The notes beneath the pieces were generated by a model. It was not told the origin of the DNA, made no database searches, and worked only from the letters and a program-made list of their open reading frames with translations. DNA of 64,000 bases from Stenocarpella maydis (Eukaryota > Ascomycota > Sordariomycetes > Diaporthales > Diaporthaceae): contig NQMI01000066.1 in NCBI GenBank assembly GCA_002270565.1, positions 62,001 to 126,000 on the forward strand. The letters run 5' to 3'. The position numbers and the translations under genes were made by a program. Shown piece by piece: positions 10,796 to 21,027 of this stretch (its first letter is position 1; the number at the start of each line of letters is the position of its first letter).

Positions 10796-11776
10796 TCACA
10801 ACTCCACAACCTGGACCGGGTTCTTACATAACTTGCGCGGAGTTCCTTGCACGCAGGCAGCGTTGACCATGAGGCTCGCGTTGTTGGAGCCAGGGCCGAG
10901 CATGAGATACTTGAACGCGATGGCGTTCACACCGTAATACAAGACCTTGAGCGCATCGACCCAGCTCCTGCTGGGGATCATGTCAAAGATTGGCCCCCGC
11001 GCCGGGCGTGACATGAGCGTCTCGTAAGCCCTCTGACACTCGTCAAAGTAAAGGCTTTCCTGACCGCGACCACGGTGGATGTGACCAAAGACGTGCAACC
11101 TGGGCCTTACCCTCCAGAGCTCCTCGAGCAGGCCCGGACAGCCTAGGCCCAGGTCCATATGGAAGCGTGGTGGTGTGTGGGTAACCAGGATGTCTGTCTC
11201 GATGGGAACCCTACCTCTCCAAGGGCTCTTGTCGGCGGGGTACTGAAAGGCAAAGTGGCTGCGTCCGCATGCTGGGATATCTGCGGCACCGTAGACGTTT
11301 AGCCTCCTCTCGTTGCCGAAGTCGAGGGTGACGGAGCTGTCCTGAAGGTAATGCAAGCCTCTGAAGTCGACCCTCTTGGCCTGCCTCTTGTCTTGGGCCA
11401 GGCGGGCCCTGACATCGCACCAGCTGTCATGGTTCCCCCCGATGACAACCTTGTAGCGGTGAGGCAGCGAGGCCAGCCAGTCGACCTGCATCTGGATGTC
11501 GTCGGCCGAGCCCGAGTTGGACAGATCCCCGGCATGGATCAGAAGATGGCCGTCGGGAACATTGGGCACGATCAGGTCATGCGTATCAGACAGACAGACG
11601 ACGGTGATGGGTGGTTTGTCAATGGGCGGTCTGAAGGGCTTGCCGCGAAGGAGGAGTATTAGATGGTAGATGAAGGTGATGACGAAGTGGAGGGGAGAAG
11701 ATAGCAAGTGGTCAAGGAGGGTGGGTGGCTCCCACTTGCTTGGCCGCCTGAGTTTGAGCCGCTGGAAGAGGCCCAT
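10796..11776 (-). CDS. Calcineurin-like metallophosphoesterase, 326 aa
   Basis: Single-exon gene with all five signature blocks of the calcineurin-like phosphoesterase fold: LSDTHD (Asp64/His66), HAGDLS (Asp84), GGNHD (Asn115-His116), VTHTPP (about residue 199) and VFGHIHRG (about 226). These ligate a dinuclear metal centre. Length and motif order resemble the MPPED/239AB-type metallophosphoesterase subgroup, common in fungi. A hydrophobic stretch near residues 28-44 (LHFVITFIYHLILLL) before the catalytic domain could be a membrane anchor or a buried helix. The substrate is unknown; family members act on cyclic nucleotides or other phosphoesters. It converges with the decayed GH16 locus and diverges from the SET3-type gene. 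Confidence 0.9.
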   Translation of the reverse strand: MGLFQRLKLRRPSKWEPPTLLDHLLSSPLHFVITFIYHLILLLRGKPFRPPIDKPPITVVCLSDTHDLIVPNVPDGHLLIHAGDLSNSGSADDIQMQVDWLASLPHRYKVVIGGNHDSWCDVRARLAQDKRQAKRVDFRGLHYLQDSSVTLDFGNERRLNVYGAADIPACGRSHFAFQYPADKSPWRGRVPIETDILVTHTPPRFHMDLGLGCPGLLEELWRVRPRLHVFGHIHRGRGQESLYFDECQRAYETLMSRPARGPIFDMIPSRSWVDALKVLYYGVNAIAFKYLMLGPGSNNASLMVNAACVQGTPRKLCKNPVQVVEL

Positions 11777-13060
11777 CGTACGGGACGTTGTGTAGATATT
11801 TAGGTTTCCGTTCGGGGCAGATCAGGTGTCGGGAAGTCGAACGGGGCAGACCTCGTCCGGTCGGCCCAGCTCGCAACGCCCGAGTGGGCCAGGCTGAGGC
11901 CTGGTGGGTGACAGGCAAGCTCCCAACTTTATCAGGGCTCGTAAGAGATTGAGGGGGCAGGGAGCTCGCTCACCCACGGATGACTGATTGGCTGGCCGTG
12001 GGGAGCTGCAGCGGGTTGCTCATTGCGCCGGTACAGTGTGATGTTCACAGTGCAGATTGTGGTCATGGTCCGTTGGTCCTGTGGAGATTGGAAACAGAGA
12101 GAAGGAGGGAGGGGGAGGGAAGAGGGGAAATGATGACAGGATAAACAGTGCGACGATGAACACAGTGTCACGAGTGTCCAAGCACCTCTAGTACTCGGGA
12201 GATGCTCTATACATAGTATACACAAGCCCGAGGCCCACTGGACGGCGACAGCAACAGCAGCAGAAATGCATGCAGTTTGCCATGGCCATGGCAGGCCAGG
12301 CAAGGCAAGTGGCGTTTACACTAGTCTTGACGGCAGGGTTGCAGCAGCAGGGGCAGGGCCAAGCGGCCGGCCTTTTGCCATTGGAGGGCCGTGCAGAGCC
12401 CAAAACCTTAGACTGCATCTTCAAGCCAGGGCTCCCTCGTCCGACCCAAGTCGGCAGGTCGGCCAGAGGTGCTTTGCTGATGTGCGCTTACTCTTCACAC
12501 TGAACCTGCATTGCATTGCAGCCCATGGCTCGGCAATAAGAATGTACATACGTAGCACGGGGTTCGAGTTGTTATGTATTCTGCCATACCTGGCACACCT
12601 AGGTAACTCCCAGCCTCGTGACTGCCAGGACATGAATGAACCGACGTAAACTTGAGTCCACCTAGGTACCTGGGCATGTACCTGTGTAGGCATTACATAG
12701 TACTTGTGCCTACATGGCACTGTGTGGTGGGGTTGTGTCTGGTGTCTTGGTCGCCACTGTGGTACTTGCTGTGTCGGACCAAGTGATCAGGCAACAAGGG
12801 AGGGTCACCTACCCACCTCATCCTGGGCAGACTGCCAGGCCTTTCGAATTCCTCCAACCTGCAACACACCTCTGATGCCACGCCGCCTCCGGCTCGCAGC
12901 TTGGCCACTCATTACTGACTTGTTGGGCATACCACCACGTCGTCGTAGCCACTGCTGGCCTGGGAGGATCCCAAAGGACGATCCCAAAGTTCTTCACCGG
13001 CCGGGCTTTGAAGGCTTCATTCGGGGGCACTTCTTTCGTTCATTCTTTTATTATTACTCA

Positions 13061-13112
13061 GTCAGTCAGTCATTCATTCATTCATTCATTCATTCATCCA
13101 TCCACCCATCCG
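13061..13112. repeat. CATT tetranucleotide microsatellite
   Basis: GTCA units followed by about eight CATT units degenerating into CATCCATC. Confidence 0.9.
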
Positions 13113-13364
13113 GTTCTCTCTCATTTCCCTCCCCTATGCCATCAGCCCTGTCATCGATCCCTTCCTCTTGTCATCACCACACCGCACACCAGCATCCTCG
13201 CCTTATATCATCCCTCACCATTATAACACCCAGCCTGTGAACGCTTCATCCTGCCATCCTCTCCCCCTTGCCCTGCGTTGCCCTGGCCAACTCCCCACCA
13301 CAAACCTCATCACAACAAGAGTATTGTTTCCATTAATTTTTGCCCTGCTCGTTCCCTCTCGCAC

Positions 13365-13385
13365 GCTCTCTCTCTCTCTCTCTCC
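13365..13385. repeat. CT dinucleotide microsatellite
   Basis: About ten CT units in the pyrimidine-rich stretch upstream of the SET3-type gene. Such CT blocks are common just upstream of fungal transcription starts. Confidence 0.8.
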
Positions 13386-14123
13386 CGTGCACACTGCAGC
13401 CGGGGCACCAGCACTGGTGCTCAGTTTTTCCTTGATTGCACAACCCACCGCTATGCAACAGTCCGTCCGGACAGCAGGGCGTGCATCGCGGGAAATCCTC
13501 TCACATCGGACAGTTCTGGAGCCTGGTGTGGTCATGTCGACTCACCCCTTTCCCCTTCCCCCTTCCCCGTTTCTCGCTCCCGTCATGGTCCTTTGCTTTC
13601 ACTCCACGTTACGACAATTTACCGTGCTGGTGACGAATGCGTCCCTGTATCAAGTCCCGCACTAACAGCCCCCGCTGCCCCGGATATGGTCCTGTGCTAC
13701 TCGGATACGACACCCGTCCCAACCCACTTTGAGCCAAGCTCACAACCAAAGCGCTCTCACTACCATGCCCAGCTGTACACGGGCGCCGAGAACGGGGGGT
13801 CTCGGTTTTCTTAGTACCTTCAGGTAGGTTAGGTGAGCAGAGGGAGTGTGTGTCCTCCTGCCCAGCGCTGCCGCTGTTTGGTGGTCCTGCCGCCGTGGTG
13901 CTGCACGACCTTCTGGCCCTTGGACCATGGATGCCATCGCAACAGATGGAAACCGCCTGGTCCCTTCGCTACGAGGACTAGCAGGCCCAGTGGCACCCGC
14001 TGCCTCCCAGCTGCCTCCCAGCCGCCTCCCATTGGCTATCCGACCCAGGAATGGCACTGGGGGGGGGCACTGGCACTGGCACCGGCCTCCATGTTTCTTA
14101 ACAGACAGGATGGGCCTGATGTC

Positions 14124-14148
14124 GCGCACCCGCACCCGCACCCGCACC
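14124..14148. repeat. CACCCG hexanucleotide repeat
   Basis: Four tandem units of GCACCC in the SET3 upstream region. Confidence 0.85.
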
Positions 14149-14670
14149 TGCAGCCTCTGCGCTCTGCGCCCTCTGGCCTGGGGGGCCTTGGGCTGGGTCC
14201 GGCAGTCGACCACCCACGCACCTCCGCCTGCTGCTGCTGCTGCACCCGCTCTGCTCTGCTGCACGCGCAGTCGCACCCTTCACCCTCACTCTCTCTTGCT
14301 CTCACTCCCTCACACTCACTCGGTCGGCCGCTCAGGTTTGTCTTTCTCTTCCTCTGCCGTCGCCCCCCTCTCTTCACTCTCTTCTTCCTCCTCCTCCTCC
14401 TTCCAACCTTACCTTCCTTTCGCGTCCTCGACAACCCACACCCTCACGCGAGAACGCCCTCTCTGCCCCCGCCCCCGAGTCCGCATGAATCTGCCGCATT
14501 CATGGTTTGTTTCGTCTTCTCTCCCTTAGCAGCCTCGTCTGAATCTCCTTCTCTCTCGAGGCGCATCCTCTCCTCGCCCTAGAGTCGACTCCTCGAATTT
14601 GACTCCGTGATCCCACTGCCACACCCTCAACCCAACAACACTTGGACCAGCCCACAATAACAACCATCCC

Positions 14671-14690
14671 CGAATCGAATCGAATCGAAT
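14671..14690. repeat. CGAAT pentanucleotide repeat
   Basis: Four tandem CGAAT units about 420 bp upstream of the SET3 start codon. Confidence 0.85.
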
Positions 14691-15107
14691 CCGAGCCCCA
14701 GGCCAACACGAAGGCACACTCCCGTCCACCCTGGGTGTCTCGTCCGTCTCGTTCTCTCCGCGACACCACCACCATCACCACCCCCGCCACCACCCTCTCG
14801 CAACCAAGCGTCCCTGCTTCCCTGGCTTCTTCGACCTGCCTCTTGTTGGCAGCCTGCTACTCCTCCCGGTCGCGTTGGCGGACGAGCACGTTTGCGTCGC
14901 AGACATTGTCGACTGGCTCCTCGACCACGACTGTCCCGATTCCTCCCTTCGAATGGTCACCTCCCGTGGTCCTCGTCCTCTCTGGTCCACAGTGTCCCCC
15001 CTTGGCTCCCCTGCTGAGTCGCACTCCGTCATGCCATCCAGAACGCGGAGATAAACAGTCCCAGCCAGTTCCTCTGACCCTCTTGTCCCACGCGAGGTTC
15101 ATAGATT

Positions 15108-17870
15108 ATGACAGAAAATCCCCCGCCGCTGTTGACTGTCGCTCTCGACAAGCCCGAGAAGTCGAAGCCGCAAGAGGATGAGGGCATAATCAAATGCATC
15201 TGCAATTTTGCCCACGATGATGGAGCCACCGTCTTCTGCGAGAAGTGCAACACATGGCAACACATTGACTGCTACTACCATCCCCTTGGCGAGGTCGAAA
15301 AGGTCAAGCAGGAGGACTTCGATCACAGTTGTGCCGACTGCAACCCCCGGGTTCTCGACAAGCACCAGGCCATGGAGCGACAACGGAAACGGCTCGGCCT
15401 GCAGCCCGATGAGGACAGCCCACATGACAAGCGGACCAAGAAAGCCCCCGCAAAAGCCCCGAGGAAGAAGACCAAACCGAGCGACCTCCAGCTGAATGGC
15501 CACCCCGTCGGTGTGGATGGCTCTAAGCACGGTAGCCCACAAGACCACCCGCCAGCCAAGAAACCCAAAACCTCGCACAAGTCCAGCCATTCCGTCAGCT
15601 CCCACGCACCGAAACGCAGCCCTTCCCACAGCGCTCCAAGGACAGTCCATAGCCATCCCCTCAGCCCTGCTACCACACCACCGGACCTGCCCAACGACTT
15701 TGAGATCCACCACTATACACAGCAATTCCTTGACCTGTGCGAAGAATCCGACGTCCAGATCGTGGATACCAACACATATGCGAACCTGAAGACCCAGACG
15801 AAGATGTCAGACTGGCTCAAACCAGGTCACGAGCATTTCCGCAAGGACACAGGGTGCGACTTCAAAGATGTGATACAGACAACAAAACAGCCTCCGCTCG
15901 ATCACGCCCTACGGGTAGAGACGAAAAAAGTCCCTCTCACCCAAGACAATGTCCTGCACTGGCAGTACCTTGCGACATCATCCGCGATCGATAAGGACGT
16001 CCCCATGATGGAACTCAATGGAATAGTCGGTTTGCAAAAGGATTACTGCGAGGAACCGGAAAACCAGTGGTCTGACCTCTGTGCTCCCCTACCCTTTGTG
16101 TTCTTCCCCCCGTCGCTCCCGCTCTTCATCGACACGAGGAGAGAGGGTTCAGTCGCTCGCTACGTCCGTCGGTCTTGCAAGCCAAACGCTTCGATCGACA
16201 CATATCACCTGTCGGACGGGTCCGTGTTCCACTTCTGGCTCGTCAGTGACCGGCCCATAGCTGCCAATGAACAGATCACCCTGCCGTGGGAGTTCAGGTT
16301 CCCCGGTAATACCCAGAAGCGCTTTGTTAGACTGCTTGGGCTCGGAGACGAGGAGACGACTGGACAAGTCGCTACCGACATCGACCACAATGACTACATC
16401 TTCATCTCGGACTGGATCCGCCGCATCCTATCCGAGTACGGGGGCTGTGCCTGCGACCTCGGCAATGACTGTGCCTTTGTTCGCTTCCACCGCAATTACC
16501 ACGAGAAGGTCCAGCCACGCCCCAACCCGCAGAAGAGGAAGCGTGCGAAAACCAAGACGCACACCATCTCACCTACGAGCACTGGACAGGCCACCAACAG
16601 CCGAGCGGCCAGCGAGGGTCACCTTGACGAAATGGCAGAGACCGACGTCAACATCGCCGCGGGCTCAAGGAGTAAGCCGTCCAGTCGAGACCGGACACCG
16701 GCGCGCCTCGGCTCATTTGACAATATTGGAATTCTCACCGAACCGACAAACCGAGATAAGAGGAAGGTACAAATGGCCGAGACTCTGTTTCAGAAATCCG
16801 CACAAGAGCAGCAGCAACCGCCGCGCAAGAAGAAGAAGGCCTCTGCCGATGTGACCGCCAACTCCGCCGTCAACCCCAATTCAGCGAAGCCAAAATGCCG
16901 GGCGGGCATGAGCGAGGTCCCCGGGAAGCCTCACGTAGGCGACGAGCCACGCTACGTCGATGCGGGCACTTCGGGAAGCAAGCCGGTGTTACCAGCAAGC
17001 GCTGCATCGCACCACACGACCAGGCCGATCAGGCCACAGGCGTCTACGACTCGAGGCTCGCGCCAGAGCTCGTCTGAGGCACCCAGGACGTATCGCGATG
17101 CCGCAGTGCAGACGGAGCCGGAACAAGGTCACTTCGTAAAGTCGCGGGCGCAGAGGAGGGTCATGTCGCTCACGATGAGGCTAATGGCTCAGAGACGAAG
17201 GGATATTCTCTCGCCACGCCCACCCAGCGCCATGGACCTGGACTCGCCGACGACGACCAAGAGCTCTGTCGGGTCACCCTTGACTGCACACAAGCCTTGC
17301 CCTGTGTCGTCACCAGCCTCTGCGGCAGAAGTAGACGCTCCGATGCCTGATGCGCCGCCTGCACCGGCCACCGTTGTCAGTTCCAGCCCGCCTCTTGCCA
17401 ATGGGGATGGTCCTGTCGTCAATACGAAGCATACCAAGTCCCCAGAGCTGCGCGTGTCAATGCCGCCGCCCACCGCCTTCGCGAGTCCTACGTCTGCGAC
17501 ATCTGTGACAGCCGTTACGACGCCAATATCAACCCATGGCTCCGTCGCGCAGTCACCATTCTCGACAGCCAACATGCCGAGTCCTTTCGCACCCCCCGTT
17601 GTAAACGGCAACACAGCCGCACCCAGTCCTATCAAGAAGAAAATGAGCCTGAGTGAATATAAGAATAAAGCAAACAAGGCGGCGGCATCGGCGAAGTCGG
17701 GCATGGACAGCACACATCCACTGAAGACTGCTTCCCAGAGCGGGGACCCCTCGAAAGCTGCGAGCAACGGCGATCACGGGATAAGTGACTTGGACCGGCC
17801 GACGGCTGATACGGGGGCAGGGGAGACGACTGGTAGCATCCCAGAGGCCCAGGGAAGCACTGCTTCTTGA
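15108..17870 (+). CDS. SET3: PHD-finger/SET-domain protein, Set3-complex type, 920 aa
   Basis: Intronless. A PHD finger occupies residues 30-78 with C4HC3 ligands (C30, C32, C44, C47, H52, C55, C75, C78; for example IIKCICNFAHDD and CNTWQHIDC). It is followed by a basic Ser/Pro-rich linker and a SET domain at about residues 274-405. The PHD-then-SET order and short spacing match Set3/UpSET/MLL5-type proteins, scaffolds of a histone deacetylase complex that reads H3K4 methylation. The SET core is degenerate: the usual N-H-S-C motif reads RRSCKPN, and the position of the catalytic Tyr in the final motif is ITLPWEF with no Tyr. That agrees with the absence of methyltransferase activity reported for Set3. 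The C-terminal half is low-complexity with basic patches. Nuclear. The start Met lies directly before the conserved region. Confidence 0.88.
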   Translation: MTENPPPLLTVALDKPEKSKPQEDEGIIKCICNFAHDDGATVFCEKCNTWQHIDCYYHPLGEVEKVKQEDFDHSCADCNPRVLDKHQAMERQRKRLGLQPDEDSPHDKRTKKAPAKAPRKKTKPSDLQLNGHPVGVDGSKHGSPQDHPPAKKPKTSHKSSHSVSSHAPKRSPSHSAPRTVHSHPLSPATTPPDLPNDFEIHHYTQQFLDLCEESDVQIVDTNTYANLKTQTKMSDWLKPGHEHFRKDTGCDFKDVIQTTKQPPLDHALRVETKKVPLTQDNVLHWQYLATSSAIDKDVPMMELNGIVGLQKDYCEEPENQWSDLCAPLPFVFFPPSLPLFIDTRREGSVARYVRRSCKPNASIDTYHLSDGSVFHFWLVSDRPIAANEQITLPWEFRFPGNTQKRFVRLLGLGDEETTGQVATDIDHNDYIFISDWIRRILSEYGGCACDLGNDCAFVRFHRNYHEKVQPRPNPQKRKRAKTKTHTISPTSTGQATNSRAASEGHLDEMAETDVNIAAGSRSKPSSRDRTPARLGSFDNIGILTEPTNRDKRKVQMAETLFQKSAQEQQQPPRKKKKASADVTANSAVNPNSAKPKCRAGMSEVPGKPHVGDEPRYVDAGTSGSKPVLPASAASHHTTRPIRPQASTTRGSRQSSSEAPRTYRDAAVQTEPEQGHFVKSRAQRRVMSLTMRLMAQRRRDILSPRPPSAMDLDSPTTTKSSVGSPLTAHKPCPVSSPASAAEVDAPMPDAPPAPATVVSSSPPLANGDGPVVNTKHTKSPELRVSMPPPTAFASPTSATSVTAVTTPISTHGSVAQSPFSTANMPSPFAPPVVNGNTAAPSPIKKKMSLSEYKNKANKAAASAKSGMDSTHPLKTASQSGDPSKAASNGDHGISDLDRPTADTGAGETTGSIPEAQGSTAS

Positions 17871-18841
17871 TTTTTTGAGGCTCTCTGCTCTCAGTTCTGT
17901 CAACCGACAGTTGCGCGACACCTCCACACCACTTTTTTCTCCTTTTTTTTATTGCGACAGCCAAGGCGTCTGGCTGGACCTGGCTTTTCTAATGATTTCC
18001 TCTCTGAGTATCAACCTATCATGATGATATAAGGATTAAAACGGCTTTGGGGAGGGCGGTCGGGTACTTCTCTGGGTCAAGGTACACTGGCGTTTTTTTC
18101 GGGTTGGGACCAAACCCAGGAGAAGCGTTTGCGGATGTCTCTACGATCTTTAGCACCCTTTGTACGTTTTATTTTCTTGCTCGTTTCTTCCCTGGTGGAC
18201 TCTGGACGAAGGATGAACTGGACGAATTGGGAGCGGCTCGACAGTGCCGGTGGAAAGAAAGTCTTCTCGGAGAAATTATCAAAGCTGCCGGGCGCCTTTA
18301 TCAGATCTGACTTGAGAGAACCAGCTCTGTTGTAACTTTATTCTTATGGCGAGACAATATGATCTCCAACAAAAAAAAAAGCACCTGCTTTTTTCTATGC
18401 CTCATCAAGTACTGGTACAAAGGTGACACCCTGTTGTTGTTTAGAGCCTAGGCAAGATGTGCAGTAACACACAAAACTTGCTGAAGTCGATTTTGCAGCA
18501 GGCGGGACCATGGGCTTTCGAATCATAAACAGCACGGAAACCCAAGCCTGGAGCAACCTGTGCGCCTATTCTGTCTTGTCTATATGCGTGCCTCGAGCAC
18601 GCCACCTGGTATCATTGCATAAAAACGCCCGGTGTCCCCTTATGTACGATTTGGTCTCTTGCGCGGCGAGATGCATTACTCGAAAGCAAAAAAAGAAAGG
18701 AGGGGAAGGAAGAAAAAAAAGATCAGATATCTCGACCAGAAAGAAATGGAAGAAGTAGTACAAGAGCAAAAGCGTCGCCACGCGAACGACGCTGGCAATA
18801 TAACCTGTGTCGTGTTATATCATGCCCCAGGCTGCCCTCCC
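17871..18841. other. Convergent intergenic region, SET3 / ALG7
   Basis: 3' ends of both genes; T-rich and A-rich runs suggest polyadenylation sequences. No gene seen. Confidence 0.6.
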
Positions 18842-20320
18842 TCATAGGCCAAAGTTGTCTTCCCTAAAGACCAGCAGGGCGAGCTTGTGGCGGACAAACA
18901 GGCCAAAGAGGCCGCAGGCAAGCTGGAGGGCGGTGAGCTCCCAGGCGAGGCGGTCCTCCCGGAGGGGCCCGCGCCAGACGAGCCACAGGTTGAGGATGGT
19001 CAGGTTGCTCGTCTCCTCGAACAGGTCCCGGCCCGTCTCCTTGTCTGGGCGGGTGACGACCCTGAGAAGGCGAAGGCTCCCGAGCAGGCGGAGGGCGGCG
19101 GCGAGGGGGGCGGCGGGCTGCCTGTCCGGGGCCCAGGGGGTGACGGAGGGCTCGAGGAGCCCGGTGCGGGAGTTGTACCTGGGGAGGCGGTGGCGCGGGC
19201 AGGGGATGATGTGGAAGAGCTGGGGCGCCGAGTAGAGGAAGTTTGCGACCTGGGGGATGAGGAGGAGCATGAGGGTCTTGCTGAAGTGGCCCAGGACGCT
19301 GACGACGACGAAGACCATGCCGGCGAAGTAGCAGTAGGTGTCGCCGACGAAGACGCGGGCGGGGTACCTGTTGTGGGCGAAGAGGGCGAGGCTCACGGCC
19401 AGGAAGGGCAGGAGGAAGTAGAGGCTGAACAGGTGGCTGTCGACGGCCGGGTGCGGGTACTCGGTGGTGAGGTAGAGGGCGTCGTTGAGGACCAGGAGCA
19501 GGGCGATGACGATGGACTGCATGACCTCGATGCCGTTGATGCCGGCGAGGATGTTGATGGAGTTTGGGCAGAAGATGGCGCAGGCGGCCATGTAGATGTA
19601 GTAGAAGACGCCGAGGTCGATCAGCTCCTTGCCCAGCAGGGACTGGAGCGGGATGGGGAGGACGATGGAGGTGACGCCAAAGTCGACAAAGTAGACGATC
19701 AGGAGCGGGATCGAGGCGAAGGCGGGGATGAAGAACTTGTGGCGCCAGCGGATGTCGAAGAGGTCGTCGCCGAAGCCGAGGATGGTGATGGCCTGGAGCG
19801 AGAGTATGGCGGAGAGGAAGGACGCGAGCTGTGGGACGGCGGCACCTGGTCAGCCCCCGCGGACACGGGGCGGCGCGGGATCGAGGCAGCTGAGGCTCAC
19901 CTTGCTGTGAGGGAACTTGTGCAGGAAGCGGCCCCGGTGGACGTGCTCGACATGCAGGACAAGATCCTTGTTGCCGCCGCCGCTGGTGGCAGCAACGATG
20001 TCCTTGTAGAAGGGGAAGGGGGTGAAGACGATGATGGCGAGCAGGTAGACGACGGCGCAGACGGCGCCGGCGCACTCGGGGAGCTCCCTCCTGGCTGGCT
20101 TTGACAGGTCGACGCCCTTGAGCCCGGCCTTGATGAGGCTCGGCCCCAGCCAGCGGATCATGGCGTAGGCGGCGGCGTAGGCCATGCCACTCAGGGCGAG
20201 CGAGGCAATCAGGGGCTCGCCCTCGCCGCGGAGCGTGTTGGCCAGGACGGTGGCGCACGCGGCCGAGAGGGCGGCGAGGCTGACCGCCTCGGTGCGGGTG
20301 AGCTGGGGGGTCGTCGCCAT
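18842..20320 (-). CDS. ALG7: UDP-GlcNAc:dolichyl-phosphate GlcNAc-1-phosphotransferase, 468 aa
   Basis: ALG7 carries out the first, tunicamycin-sensitive step of N-glycan precursor assembly on the ER membrane. It transfers GlcNAc-1-P from UDP-GlcNAc to dolichyl phosphate. Join 20320-19901, 19828-18842 with a 72-nt intron. Family motifs are present: the metal-binding ILGFGDDLFDIRWRHK, CPNSINILAGINGIEV, and FVGDTYCYFAGM. There are many hydrophobic segments (for example SIVIALLLVLNDALYLTT, LFSLYFLLPFLAVSLALFA). The start at 20320 (MATTPQLTRTEAV) is preferred; an in-frame ATG at 20383 would add 21 residues rich in Cys and Pro. The intron falls after FLHKFPHSK. Divergent from SEH1 with 707 bp between starts. 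Essential in yeast. Confidence 0.93.
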
Positions 20321-21027
20321 GATGGGAGGAGGAGGCGCGCAGCAGCAGTGGCGACGAGATGTCGGGTCTTTGTTTGCAGCCAAAAAGGCGACGTCTCCAA
20401 AGCAGGGTGACGCAGCTGGCCGGGGGCCCTGATGGGCCGGTTGGGGGCAGCCGATTGGGGCGCCGGAATGAGGGTGCTCTGGCGACCTCCAGTGGGTCCT
20501 GGGCTGAGATGCAGGGCCCCCAGGGCTGGGTCCCCAGGGCTGGGTCCTGACATGTGAGTGAGCGAGCCCGCCTTGTGCACTATTGTGTCGTGCCGTGGTT
20601 GTACACGTGCGGGATGATACAACTACTCCGTACGTGTAGATCTAGACAGCCACCTCAGCTGTCAAACCCTTCAGCACCCCCAGTCCTTGGCGAGATGTGT
20701 GCTTGCTGGCAAATCCATTTTCCCTCTTCTCCTCCCCTCCCTCCCCCCCCCCGCATCCGGCCCCCCAGGGGGCCCTCTGCTCTCTCATTCCTCCAACCTG
20801 GCTGGTATATTTAGGGGGACTCTCCGTTAACAGCATGGGGCCCGGCCCACAAGTCTGTCTCTTGACTTGTGGTGGCGCACGGGCCACTGTCGCCACTCAG
20901 CTCAGAGTCTCGCGGCGTCTCCCTGGCGCGTCAGGTCCCCGGCCGTGATGGTGGATGCACCAACCAGCCCGGCCTCCGCACAGCGAGATGTGATCTCCCA
21001 GCCAACCGCGCCACCAGACAACCAGAC
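20321..21027. promoter_or_regulatory. Shared divergent promoter region, ALG7 / SEH1
   Basis: 707 bp between start codons with a C-rich run near 20745 and one TACTCCGTA 9-mer at 20624-20632. A TATATTTA stretch near 20806 lies 220 bp upstream of the SEH1 start and could act as a core element. No other site recognised. Confidence 0.45.

Larger units (their letters stand above)
11777..15107. other. Long divergent intergenic region and probable SET3 leader
   Basis: This 3.3 kb region between the metallophosphoesterase and the SET3-type gene has no protein I recognise. From about 13.0 kb onward it becomes strongly pyrimidine-rich on the plus strand with CT runs. That suggests a long 5' leader or core promoter for the downstream gene, possibly with a 5' UTR intron. 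Simple repeats are listed separately. Open frames of up to 249 codons here are low-complexity Ser/Pro/Leu/Arg strings. Confidence 0.55.

Noticed and set aside
12590..12680. CCTAGGTA-type palindromes as a distinct motif family
   Set aside because: Only a few copies (about 12599, 12661, 54536, 57122), close to chance expectation for an 8-mer.
13833..14582. Genes in the 13.2-14.6 kb open frames
   Set aside because: Ser/Pro/Leu/Arg-rich translations of a pyrimidine-rich simple-repeat region, overlapping in several frames, with no recognised motif.
18864..20258. 464-codon minus-strand and 405-codon plus-strand frames over ALG7
   Set aside because: Both are off-frame readings of ALG7 with extreme Arg/Pro/His or Glu/Gly/Val composition; ALG7 itself accounts for the locus and its intron.
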